A stretch of 64,000 nucleotides of DNA. It comes from an uncultured Roseburia sp. (GTDB lineage Bacteria > Bacillota > Clostridia > Lachnospirales > Lachnospiraceae). The translations under genes were made by a program, and so were the position numbers. Shown piece after piece: positions 33,775 through 42,008 of the stretch. The stretch is from positions 6,550-70,549 of the forward strand of contig URUD01000009.1 of the NCBI GenBank assembly GCA_900550935.1, given 5' to 3'. How positions within the stretch are numbered: position 1 is the stretch's first letter; every line of letters begins with the position of its first letter. The notes under the pieces are model-generated. The model saw only the letters and a program-made list of their open reading frames with translations, was not told where the DNA came from and made no database searches.

Positions 33775-35166
33775 TTACCTTTCTTTTTCTGCTGCACGTC
33801 TCTTCTTTACTTCTGCAGCAATTTCTTCTACTTTCTGTTCATTTAAAATATAGTGTTTGTGGAATACAAATACGGCGATCAGAAGTCCTGCGATCGGAAG
33901 CAGTGTCATTGTCATACGAAGTCCTACGACAGAACCTGCTCCTGTAGCTGCCACAGCCGCGGTCTCTGATGTGTCATTGCTTAAATTGCAGACACTTAAG
34001 CAGATGGAAGCAACAAGTGCTGCCACGCCGGATGCCAGTTTTACCACAAAAGTCTGCATGGAGAAGATCACGCTCTCATCTCTCCGGTTGTTCTTTAACT
34101 CTCCGTAATCTACGGTATTTGCCAGGAAAACAGTCGTTAATACGGATAACATTCCGTTTGCTGCAAAAATGAAAAATGCCGGTATAAATAACAGATACAG
34201 GTTTGACATGCTCTGGAACATTAAAATGAGCAGTACCGCATATCCGATAATGGCACTTGCAAAGCTTGCATAAAATACCTGGATCGTACTTAAAAACTTA
34301 CGAAGCAATGGGAAGAACAGCATCATGGCAAAGATCTGGATCGCTCCACCAAAGGTATTGAATAATGTATAAGCATTATACCATCCTTCGCCGCCAAAGT
34401 CATACTTAAAAAAGTAAATGACCAGATTGGATGTAATATAAATGGAACTGTTGATCAGTACGATCGCAGCCACTACGGTCATTGCCTGATCGTTCTGGAG
34501 CAGGGATTTAAACATCTGTCCCACAGATGGTGCATCCACATCTACCGTTGATTTTTCTTTGATGTTAAGGCAGGTAATTGCAATAAATACGACAAACAAA
34601 ACTGCGATCAGTAATGCAAAACATTTAAAACCGGTGCGCTCATCGCCCTGTCCGAATACATAGACACATTTCATCGTGATGATCGTCACGATCGCAGAAC
34701 CGACACCTGCACAGGTACGTGCCAGCGCAGACAATCCCTCACGTTCCTTGCCGCCTTCTGTAAATGCCGGGATCATGGACCAGTATGGAATATCCATCAT
34801 CGTGTAGGTCACGCCCCAGAGGATATAAGTGATCGCTGCATATGCAACCAGTCCGCTTCCCTCTAATGCAGGCGGTGCTGCAAACATCAGGTATAAGATC
34901 ACGGCATTTAATAAAGTACCGATCAAAAGCCACGGGCGGAATCTACCCCACTTTGTACGTGTCTTTGCCACGATCACACCCATGATCGGATCATTGAACG
35001 CATCAAATACACGCGCTGCCATTAAAATGATACCCATGGCGATCGCACTTACTTTTAAGATATCCTGATAATAATACAGAATATAGCTGGCGGAAAGCAT
35101 GTATACCATGTCCTTTCCCACTGCTCCCAATCCATAGGAGACTTTTTCCCGTCCTGTCAGTTTCAT
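33775..35166 (-). CDS. GPH-family sugar:cation symporter (MelB-like MFS)
   Basis: A 463-residue transporter with twelve predicted helices. GPH family traits are MKLTGREKVSYGLGAVGKDMVYML at the N-terminus, the cation-site aspartates in ARVFDAFNDPIMG (about residues 50-62) and KWGRFRPWLLIG in the first cytosolic loop, and DIPYWSMIPAFT. It should bring an alpha- or beta-galactoside into the cell with Na+ or H+. It lies 7 bp upstream of the GH36 gene and 30 bp downstream of the GT-B-like gene. The C-terminal tail is basic and cytosolic. Confidence 0.92.
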   Translation of the reverse strand: MKLTGREKVSYGLGAVGKDMVYMLSASYILYYYQDILKVSAIAMGIILMAARVFDAFNDPIMGVIVAKTRTKWGRFRPWLLIGTLLNAVILYLMFAAPPALEGSGLVAYAAITYILWGVTYTMMDIPYWSMIPAFTEGGKEREGLSALARTCAGVGSAIVTIITMKCVYVFGQGDERTGFKCFALLIAVLFVVFIAITCLNIKEKSTVDVDAPSVGQMFKSLLQNDQAMTVVAAIVLINSSIYITSNLVIYFFKYDFGGEGWYNAYTLFNTFGGAIQIFAMMLFFPLLRKFLSTIQVFYASFASAIIGYAVLLILMFQSMSNLYLLFIPAFFIFAANGMLSVLTTVFLANTVDYGELKNNRRDESVIFSMQTFVVKLASGVAALVASICLSVCNLSNDTSETAAVAATGAGSVVGLRMTMTLLPIAGLLIAVFVFHKHYILNEQKVEEIAAEVKKRRAAEKER

Positions 35167-35196
35167 AAAGAGCCCTCCTTTAACCTACTTTCTCTT

Positions 35197-36672
35197 TTAT
35201 TTTTTCTCTTTCATTGCAAATGCAAGTTCTACGACTTTGTATGCGCCGTCATAAACACCCTGCTTTTTGTTCTGCTCAATGCAGTCACACATGGAATATA
35301 ACATTCCTTTTTCCTGTAAAAACAGATCGATCATCTGTAAGGTATGCGGAATATCGCGGCACTCTAAGGTTCCATCTCCGATCTCTGCGGAATGGATGGC
35401 TCCCCACTGCTCATGTCCGCCGACACGTTTGATAAACAGTTTCGGTACCGGATAAAATGCCAGCTCACTCGGTTTGGTCACCAGAACATCACAGCTTCGC
35501 ATCAAAAGATTTGTGCAGTACACTGCCTCAAAAATGTTTTCATGCCAGAAACCGTGGATGCCAGTCACTTCTCCATCCAGTGCAGCCTCGGCAAAGCTCA
35601 TGGTCTGCTCCCACTGGTTGAAGTGCCCGGTGGAAACCTCTTTCATTCCCGGGATCTCCTTTTGCAGTTCTTCCCAGACATTGCGGTAATCGCCTACATT
35701 GACATAGAGAGCGGCACGTTTTGCTTTGATCTCCGGTAACAGATAACGGATGATCTCTGCAAAGATCTCTTTCTGTGCTCCCGCTCCACCGATGGTCAGT
35801 AAAAATCGCATCGGCTCTCCGTTTTCTTTTCTCTTTCTTCTTGCCGCGCAGTCTTTTTCGATGTTGCTCACAAGCTCATGGTCGATATAGTGTCCGGTAT
35901 AGTAAAGTGCATCCTCCGGCATTGGTTTTAAAACATCATTGCCCTGCATTCCGTTTAAAATGCGGTAGCCCTGATATGCGTAATGCGTCTGTACGGTATG
36001 TACGCTTCCCTCGGAAAAATGAAGTGCCATCGGCCAGTTATCCGGGATCGCATTCACCACATATTTCATATCCGCATGGATCGCTGCCTGTGCCGGCCAT
36101 ACATGGGTTGCAACAACCGGGATATCATGCGGTACATTCCGGTATACCGGAGCCATCAGCTCTGCATTCTTCTGGTCTGCGGCATTGTAGGAAAGTTTGC
36201 GGAAGCCTTCATAATTCATCGGTTCCCAGACAAAGCGGTTAAATAACCGGCTCTTTCCGGAAAGTCTTGATCCAAGGGAATACAGGTCGTTCTGCGCGCT
36301 GATGACCCTGGTACAGGTCGTCTGCTGATAGGAATTTAAGTCCATCCAGTACGGTGTATAACCCATGGATCTTGCTGCGGATGCGATCGCCATGGAAATG
36401 CGGTAATGTCCAAATCCCATCCGGATATTTCCAACGATGATCCCCTTTTCGTTATCAAAGGTTCCGCTTCCTGCCGTATTTTCCTCGCCAAGCCGGATGT
36501 CATAGACTCCGAGCAGATCCCCGATGTGCTCATTTTTCTGAAGGATCACCGGATAATTCTTCTCTGAGTCATCACCGAACTTTTTCGCGTATTTCTGTTT
36601 TGATCTCACTGCCTTGCGGTAGGTCTTTTCTGACATTGCATTTCCAAAAATGCTTTTTGATCTTTCTTTCAT
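35197..36672 (-). CDS. GT-B-fold protein resembling MGDG synthase/MurG-type (GT28) glycosyltransferases
   Basis: Not a protein I can name. The 491 residues show a two-domain GT-B outline: GIIVGNIRMGFGHYRISMAI (about 77-96), like the GxGGH loop of GT28 enzymes; a segment AIPDNWPMALHFSEGSVHTV near the domain border; FLLTIGGAGAQKEIF starting the C-terminal domain; and VLVTKPSELAFYPVPKLFIK then GGHEQWGA, in place of the GT28 donor-site GGxTxxE motif. No signal peptide or membrane helix. The gene overlaps GH2 if read from ATG 36684 (ATGA), but ATG 36670-36672 has GAGGG 5 nt upstream and is preferred. Placed between a GH2 and a sugar symporter, it may build or cleave by transfer a galactoside or glycolipid. 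That is inference only. Confidence 0.6.
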   Translation of the reverse strand: MKERSKSIFGNAMSEKTYRKAVRSKQKYAKKFGDDSEKNYPVILQKNEHIGDLLGVYDIRLGEENTAGSGTFDNEKGIIVGNIRMGFGHYRISMAIASAARSMGYTPYWMDLNSYQQTTCTRVISAQNDLYSLGSRLSGKSRLFNRFVWEPMNYEGFRKLSYNAADQKNAELMAPVYRNVPHDIPVVATHVWPAQAAIHADMKYVVNAIPDNWPMALHFSEGSVHTVQTHYAYQGYRILNGMQGNDVLKPMPEDALYYTGHYIDHELVSNIEKDCAARRKRKENGEPMRFLLTIGGAGAQKEIFAEIIRYLLPEIKAKRAALYVNVGDYRNVWEELQKEIPGMKEVSTGHFNQWEQTMSFAEAALDGEVTGIHGFWHENIFEAVYCTNLLMRSCDVLVTKPSELAFYPVPKLFIKRVGGHEQWGAIHSAEIGDGTLECRDIPHTLQMIDLFLQEKGMLYSMCDCIEQNKKQGVYDGAYKVVELAFAMKEKK

Positions 36673-36680
36673 AGTTACCC

Positions 36681-39110
36681 TCATTCCTTTTTAATCTGAA
36701 AGGAAACGGTCTGTGTTCCAAACTGCGGGGAGGTAATGGTCAGTGTGCCCTCTCCCTCGCTTCCCAATGTCTTTACATACGTTCCACCCATTCCACCGGA
36801 CAATCCGACAACCTCTTCCCCGATCAGGGCAATGGCTCCCTCTGCCTTTAACTGCAATGGTTCCTGACAGAACGGAAGCACATTTCCATTCTGGTCTACA
36901 GCGCGGAACCGCACGGCTGCCACGTCATAAGTGTGTTCCTCCTGCAATACGGTATGGTCTGTTATCACTTCAAGCTGGATCGAAGTAACCGGTTCCTTTA
37001 CAATCGTTTTTACCACTTTGCCGCCTTTTACTGCCTCAAAACGATAGACCGTTGAGGTGCCGCCCCAGTCACCGATGTAGCGGTTATAAAGCGGTACGGC
37101 ATCGGAAGGTTTCATGTGATACCATAAGACAAGCTTTGCCGCCATCAGATAGACGGATTTCGGCAGGTTCGAAAGACCGTACCGTGCCGTGGTATTTAAT
37201 ATCTTTTTGACATAAGCCGCCTGCGCCGGTTTCATGTTTTCTTCCTCTTCGAGCGCGTTTCCGATAAAGTCATCGATCATAACCGGACCATGCGCCAGAT
37301 TTTTGTAAGGGCTTTCGTCTCTCTGGTATTCCTTGATAAAGCGGTCGTTTTTATACATCCGCACGCTGTCCGCATTGGTCAGTATCCAGGTCGTTCCTCT
37401 GTTGCAACCCGGATGTTCTCCGATATCCATGGAGGAACTGATCTCAAGCACTGGTCGTTCCTCCTGCTGACACGCATAGATGACAGCAGCAAGTTTCGGA
37501 TTGCGGAACATATCCATGACTCCGTGATAGCAGATCCGGTCGCCGCTTCCAAAATCCTTGTGCGTATTGTAATCAAACATGCACCAGCCAAAGCTTCCTG
37601 CAATATCATTTTCGCCCGCTACCGCATCCAGTACATTGGCGTGACGGATCGCATGCCATACCCGATGTTCCTCCCAGTCATAGGCTTTGGTCGGATACAT
37701 ATGTCCGTTGTATTCGCTGATCAGATACGGTTTCTTTTCGTCTGAGGTTACCGCTGCTTTCTTTTCACAGCCCTTTGTCTTTCCATCATGGGAAAAATCG
37801 TTGTAGGTATACACGTCTTCTAACAGACTGCTCTTCTTATGGGCACGCACACCTCCGGTCTGGCGGCTCTGGTCTAACTCATGCGCTACGCGGTTGGTCT
37901 GCTCATAAAATGCGTCGTCATCTCCGGATTCATTGATCCGCACGCCCCATAAGATAATGGACGGATGATTCCGGTACTGCATGACCATATCGCGTACATT
38001 TTCCACTGCCTGTTTCTTCCAGTTCTCATCCCCGATATGCTGCCATCCCGGGATCTCTGTGAAAACGAGAAGCCCGATCTCATCACAGCGGCTGATAAAT
38101 GCCTGACTCTGCGGATAGTGGGATGTCCGGACGGCATTGACACCAAGTTCTTCTTTTAACACATTCGCATCCATCCTCTGCATGGAAGACGGCATCGCAT
38201 ATCCCACATACGGATAACACTGGTGGCGGTTTAAGCCGCGGATCTTTGTTTTCACATCGTTCAGATAAAATCCATCCTCTAAAAATACCGCCTTGCGGAA
38301 ACCAAATACCGTCACTTCCTCTTCGAGCGTTACGCCATCCCGGAGTAACTCGGTCTTTATCTCATAGAGTGCCGGACATTCGGTATTCCATAACATGACC
38401 TCATTTACCGGAAAAGACAGTTTCATCTCTTCTGCTGTAACCGGGACTTCTCCCAAAAGCTGGTCATTACTGCCGTAGCCCTGTTTTTTCCGCATGCTCT
38501 GCCGTATCACATCACCTTTTTGGCTGCCGCGGATGACTGCCTCTGTCTTTAAGGTTCCGCTTCCATAGGCAGGCTTTCCATCTTTTTGTGTTAAGCTGGT
38601 AAGCTCACTGGTTAAAAACACATCTTCAAAATAAGTCTTCTCTTTTACCGTGAGATAGACATCCCGGTAGATCCCGGCGTAGGTCATATAATCAATGACA
38701 TAGCCAAACGGCGGGATGTTTAACGTCTCTCTGCTGTCTACTTTGACCACAAGGATATTTTCCTGTCCATACGCTAAGACACCGTCAAGTTCCATCGTAA
38801 ATGCAGTGTAACCGCAATGATGTTCTCCGATCTTTTTCCCGTTTAAGTACACCTCGCTGTCATGTGCCGCTCCATCCAGTGTGAGGAAAATGCTTTTTTC
38901 TCTCCACGCTTCCGGGGCAAAAAAGCTCCTGCGGTATCCGCTCACCATCTGGTAACTGCTCTCATCAAAATAATGTAACGGTGTCTCTTTTCCCGCGTGC
39001 GGCAGTCGCACCGACTCAAGCGCATCTACAGCAAAAGATGCCTGCAACAATTCTTCTTTGTATTCCGGTGTAAATTTCCAGTCGTCATTCAAATAAATCC
39101 GTGTTCCCAT
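36681..39110 (-). CDS. GH2 glycoside hydrolase (beta-galactosidase type)
   Basis: An 809-residue cytosolic enzyme with GH2 layout: sugar-binding domain (about 1-155), immunoglobulin-like domain (160-275), catalytic barrel (280-580) and C-terminal beta domains. GVNAVRTSHYP (323-333) is the family signature. The acid/base is Glu394 in WGVRINESGD and the nucleophile is probably Glu466 in YLISEYNGHMYP. No signal peptide. The likely substrate is a beta-galactoside, since an alpha-galactosidase and a GPH symporter are in the operon; beta-glucuronidase or beta-mannosidase activity cannot be excluded from motifs alone. The GGGGG site lies at the end of tetR, 2 bp separate the genes, and its TGA overlaps the next gene's possible start. 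Confidence 0.88.
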   Translation of the reverse strand: MGTRIYLNDDWKFTPEYKEELLQASFAVDALESVRLPHAGKETPLHYFDESSYQMVSGYRRSFFAPEAWREKSIFLTLDGAAHDSEVYLNGKKIGEHHCGYTAFTMELDGVLAYGQENILVVKVDSRETLNIPPFGYVIDYMTYAGIYRDVYLTVKEKTYFEDVFLTSELTSLTQKDGKPAYGSGTLKTEAVIRGSQKGDVIRQSMRKKQGYGSNDQLLGEVPVTAEEMKLSFPVNEVMLWNTECPALYEIKTELLRDGVTLEEEVTVFGFRKAVFLEDGFYLNDVKTKIRGLNRHQCYPYVGYAMPSSMQRMDANVLKEELGVNAVRTSHYPQSQAFISRCDEIGLLVFTEIPGWQHIGDENWKKQAVENVRDMVMQYRNHPSIILWGVRINESGDDDAFYEQTNRVAHELDQSRQTGGVRAHKKSSLLEDVYTYNDFSHDGKTKGCEKKAAVTSDEKKPYLISEYNGHMYPTKAYDWEEHRVWHAIRHANVLDAVAGENDIAGSFGWCMFDYNTHKDFGSGDRICYHGVMDMFRNPKLAAVIYACQQEERPVLEISSSMDIGEHPGCNRGTTWILTNADSVRMYKNDRFIKEYQRDESPYKNLAHGPVMIDDFIGNALEEEENMKPAQAAYVKKILNTTARYGLSNLPKSVYLMAAKLVLWYHMKPSDAVPLYNRYIGDWGGTSTVYRFEAVKGGKVVKTIVKEPVTSIQLEVITDHTVLQEEHTYDVAAVRFRAVDQNGNVLPFCQEPLQLKAEGAIALIGEEVVGLSGGMGGTYVKTLGSEGEGTLTITSPQFGTQTVSFQIKKE

Positions 39111-39112
39111 TG

Positions 39113-39676
39113 CTACCCCCGTGTGCGTATTCCATCTACTAAAATGCCAACCACTTCATCCAGTGCATCCATATAGGTAATTCCATTCTGTAATAAGATA
39201 TCTCTCTGGAAGAACTGCTCGATCGCAGCCTCCATCATCATTTTTACGATCGGGATATCCACCTTGCGTACCACGCCTTCACGCATCCCCTGTTCTAACA
39301 GCGCGATCGTATTTTCCCAGCCGGTCTCTAAGCGTTCCTCCACTCTCTGATAGATCGCAGGATATTTTTCCCGCAGCAGATAAAGCTGTCTGAAATCGAT
39401 CTCCCGGTAGCCTTCCGGTATCACACCAAGGACCTTTCGAATCTTTTCCAACGTATCAAGGCTCTCATCGTTTAATACACGCTGTTCACTTTCTTTGATG
39501 GAATCAAACAGGTAATCCACCATTGCAAAAAATAAGGATTCTTTATCGCGAAAGACGGTATAGATCGTCTTCTTGCTCATGGAGAGTTCCTTTGCCACAT
39601 CATCCATGGTGAATTTCAACCCCTTGCGGTTGAATGCCCGAATGGTTCCTTCTAAGATCGTTTGTCTTGTTTCCAT
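39113..39676 (-). CDS. TetR-family transcriptional regulator
   Basis: A 187-residue regulator. The N-terminal helix-turn-helix covers about residues 7-50 (FTMDDVAKELSMSKKTIYTV, then FRDKESLFFAMV), with a helical ligand domain behind it. It heads the operon TetR-GH2-GT-GPH-GH36 with only 2 bp to the GH2 start, and the gap in front of it holds repeated GAAACTA/TAGTTTC elements, so it probably represses its own operon. TetR control of a sugar operon is less common than LacI, GntR or AraC control. Its ligand is not known. Confidence 0.9.
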   Translation of the reverse strand: METRQTILEGTIRAFNRKGLKFTMDDVAKELSMSKKTIYTVFRDKESLFFAMVDYLFDSIKESEQRVLNDESLDTLEKIRKVLGVIPEGYREIDFRQLYLLREKYPAIYQRVEERLETGWENTIALLEQGMREGVVRKVDIPIVKMMMEAAIEQFFQRDILLQNGITYMDALDEVVGILVDGIRTRG

Positions 39677-39691
39677 ATGTAAGCTCCTTTC

Positions 39692-39778
39692 GGAAACTAT
39701 TTTTTTTGTTCCGGTTTCCTTTATTGTAACATCTCACTTTTCAATCCACAAGAAACTAAATCAACAAAAATAGTTTCC
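39692..39778. promoter_or_regulatory. Repeated GGAAACTA/TAGTTTCC elements, candidate TetR operator
   Basis: GGAAACTA at 39692-39699, GAAACTA at 39752-39758 and TAGTTTCC at 39771-39778. The last two form an inverted repeat (7-bp arms, 12-bp middle) reaching to the -35 box of the tetR promoter; the first lies just before the tetR SD. A GTTTCC half-like element also occurs at 39714-39719. Confidence 0.55.
39723..39751 (-). promoter_or_regulatory. Promoter of the TetR-GH2-GT-GPH-GH36 operon
   Basis: Minus strand: TTGTGG (39746-39751), 17 nt, TACAAT (39723-39728), about 45 nt upstream of the tetR ATG. Confidence 0.5.
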
Positions 39779-39807
39779 ATTTTTTATACAATACTACCAA
39801 AGGAAAT

Positions 39808-39837
39808 TTGCATTCCTGCTCCCGATTAGAGTATAAT
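39808..39837 (+). promoter_or_regulatory. Promoter of larBC
   Basis: TTGCAT (39808-39813), 18 nt, TATAAT (39832-39837), 33 nt before the larB ATG. Confidence 0.6.
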
Positions 39838-39870
39838 AAAGTTACTTGTATCATCGAATGGGGGATCACA

Positions 39871-40632
39871 ATGGAAAACACAGAATTAAAACAGATTTTA
39901 GAACAGATCAAAGAGGGAACTCTTTCGGTGGATGAGGCGTATCTGAAATTAAAGGTCGCTCCTTTTGAGGATCTGGGTTATGCCAAAGTTGACCACCAGA
40001 GACAGCTCAGACAAGGCGTTCCCGAAGTCATCTATGGAGCTTCCAAAACCAGAGAACAGATGGAAGGCATTTTAAACAGTCTGCTCCCACATAGCCCTGA
40101 AAATATACTGATCACAAGACTTTCCACGGGATCCGCAGACTATCTGTCCGCACGTTTTCCGCTTTCGTATGACCCGGTATCCAAAATTGGTGTCGTAAAC
40201 CGGACACCTCATATCACCGCAGATGGTACCATCGTCATTGCGACCGGCGGAACAAGCGATATCCCGGTCGCAGAGGAAGCCGCGCAGACAGCAGAAGTCC
40301 TTGGCAACACTGTGATCCGGCTCTATGACGTTGGTGTTGCCGGATTGCACCGGCTCCTTGCACAGGCAGAAACGCTCTCTTCCGCCAATGTCATCATTGC
40401 AGTTGCCGGAATGGAGGGTGCGCTCGCAAGCGTGATCGGCGGTCTGACCGACTGTCCCGTCATTGCCGTACCAACGAGTGTTGGCTACGGAGCCAGCTTT
40501 GGAGGCGTTGCCGCACTCCTTTCCATGTTAAACTCCTGTGCCAGCGGTGTTTCCGTCGTAAATATCGACAATGGATTTGGTGCAGGCTATCTTGCCAGCA
40601 TGATCAATCATAAAATCGGAGGTACTTTGTAA
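39871..40632 (+). CDS. larB: LarB, pyridinium-3,5-biscarboxylic acid mononucleotide synthase
   Basis: First enzyme of nickel-pincer nucleotide (NPN) synthesis: carboxylates and hydrolyses nicotinic acid adenine dinucleotide. The 253-residue protein has a helical N-terminus (LEQIKEGTLSVDEAYLKLK) and an AIR-carboxylase (PurE)-like core with IATGGTSDIPVAEEAAQTAE, VAGMEGALASVIGGL and VPTSVGYGASFGGVAALLSM. I chose ATG 39871 with GGGGG 6 nt upstream; the frame is open to 39808. It is 2 bp from larC. larE and the NPN-using racemase larA are not in the window and must be elsewhere if the pathway is complete. Confidence 0.94.
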   Translation: MENTELKQILEQIKEGTLSVDEAYLKLKVAPFEDLGYAKVDHQRQLRQGVPEVIYGASKTREQMEGILNSLLPHSPENILITRLSTGSADYLSARFPLSYDPVSKIGVVNRTPHITADGTIVIATGGTSDIPVAEEAAQTAEVLGNTVIRLYDVGVAGLHRLLAQAETLSSANVIIAVAGMEGALASVIGGLTDCPVIAVPTSVGYGASFGGVAALLSMLNSCASGVSVVNIDNGFGAGYLASMINHKIGGTL

Positions 40633-40634
40633 AC

Positions 40635-41915
40635 ATGAAACAGACACTTTATATCGAATGTGACATGGGAGCTGCCGGAGATATGTTAATGGGAGCACTC
40701 TATGAGATCTGTCCCGAAAAAGAACTGTTTTTAGAAAAGATGAATGAGGCTTTTTTGCCTTATGATATTACGATTGAGCCGGTTCCTGCAAAAAAATGCG
40801 GGATCGCCGGAACACATATGAACGTTTCCATCCATGGTAAAGAAGAACATGAACACGAGCATACTCCTGAGCATGAGCATACTCCTGTTGAAGATGCGCC
40901 GGCAAATCACCATCATGAGCACCGTGATTACCCGACAATCTTAAAAGAGATCCAGTCGCTTCCGCTCCCCAATGCAGTTAAAAAGGGTGCCGCGTCTGTC
41001 TACACCCTGATCGGCAGTGCAGAAGCCAAAGTACACAAAAGCGACTTATCGCAGATCCATTTCCACGAAGTCGGTTCTTTGGATGCCCTGGCTGATGTGG
41101 TCGGCTGCTGCTATCTGATCCATCTGATCGCGCCGGATGACATTCTCTGCTCTCCTGTCCATGTCGGAAACGGGTTTGTCAAATGTGCACACGGTGTCCT
41201 TCCAGTTCCTGCTCCGGCAACCGCCGAGCTGTTAAAAGGGATCCCAAGTTATAAAGGCACGATCAGCAACGAACTTTTAACACCGACCGGTGCAGCTCTG
41301 CTGCGCTATTTTGTAAAAAGTTTTACCGCCATGCCTCCACTCAGTGTGCGTGCGATCGGCTACGGCATGGGCACAAAGGATTTTGAGATTGCAAACTGTG
41401 TCCGTGTCTTTATGGGAGAGCCGTATGTTGCTGCCAAAAAGCCTGTTGCAGAGCAGGAAGCCGATGATTTTTCCGACTTTGCCTGCGACGATACCGTGCT
41501 CTCGATCTCCTGCAACATTGATGACATGACCGGAGAAGCCATCGGACTTGCCACCGAGATCTTATTTGCAGCCGGTGCACTCGATGTTTTCACCACACCG
41601 ATCCAGATGAAAAAGAACCGTCCCGGCATCCTTTTGACCTGCCTGTGTCCACCAGAGGAACGCGACCGCTTTACTGTGCTGTTTTTCCTGCACACCACGA
41701 CAAGAGGGGTCCGCTATCAGGTATTCGAACGCGCCAAATTGGAATCGACCTTCGAAACAAGGCACAGTTCCTATGGCAATATCCGGGTCAAGAAAAGTTC
41801 CGGCTATGGCATTGAAAAGGAAAAACCGGAATTTGAAGATTTAAAATCGATCGTACAGCAGCATAACTACACCATCTCTCTGGACGATGTAAAAAAGCAG
41901 TGCAATAAACAATAG
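40635..41915 (+). CDS. larC: LarC, nickel insertion enzyme for the NPN cofactor
   Basis: Inserts nickel into the pincer nucleotide using CTP. The 426-residue protein starts LYIECDMGAAGDMLMGALYE, has a His-rich nickel-binding stretch at about 71-97 (EEHEHEHTPEHEHTPVEDAP and NHHHEH), then IHFHEVGSLDALADVVG, SNELLTPTGAALLRYFV and SCNIDDMTGEAIGLATEILF. In some lactobacilli larC is split into C1 and C2 joined by a programmed frameshift; here both parts are in one frame with no shift. Cotranscribed with larB. Confidence 0.94.
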   Translation: MKQTLYIECDMGAAGDMLMGALYEICPEKELFLEKMNEAFLPYDITIEPVPAKKCGIAGTHMNVSIHGKEEHEHEHTPEHEHTPVEDAPANHHHEHRDYPTILKEIQSLPLPNAVKKGAASVYTLIGSAEAKVHKSDLSQIHFHEVGSLDALADVVGCCYLIHLIAPDDILCSPVHVGNGFVKCAHGVLPVPAPATAELLKGIPSYKGTISNELLTPTGAALLRYFVKSFTAMPPLSVRAIGYGMGTKDFEIANCVRVFMGEPYVAAKKPVAEQEADDFSDFACDDTVLSISCNIDDMTGEAIGLATEILFAAGALDVFTTPIQMKKNRPGILLTCLCPPEERDRFTVLFFLHTTTRGVRYQVFERAKLESTFETRHSSYGNIRVKKSSGYGIEKEKPEFEDLKSIVQQHNYTISLDDVKKQCNKQ

Positions 41916-41944
41916 ATTGCGTGCTTTCTGTTATCCTGAATCAT

Positions 41945-41986
41945 AGGAGCCTGCAAATCCTTTTAAGATTGGATCTGCAGGCTCCT
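41945..41986. terminator. Long hairpin between larC and the GH127 pseudogene
   Basis: AGGAGCCTGCA (41945-41955) pairs perfectly with TGCAGGCTCCT (41976-41986). After one mismatch ATCC/GGAT adds four pairs, leaving a loop of about 10 nt. The T-tract after it (GCTTTAC) is poor, but its position between convergent genes fits termination of both. Confidence 0.65.
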
Positions 41987-42008
41987 GCTTTACTTAGCCA
42001 TAAGATTT

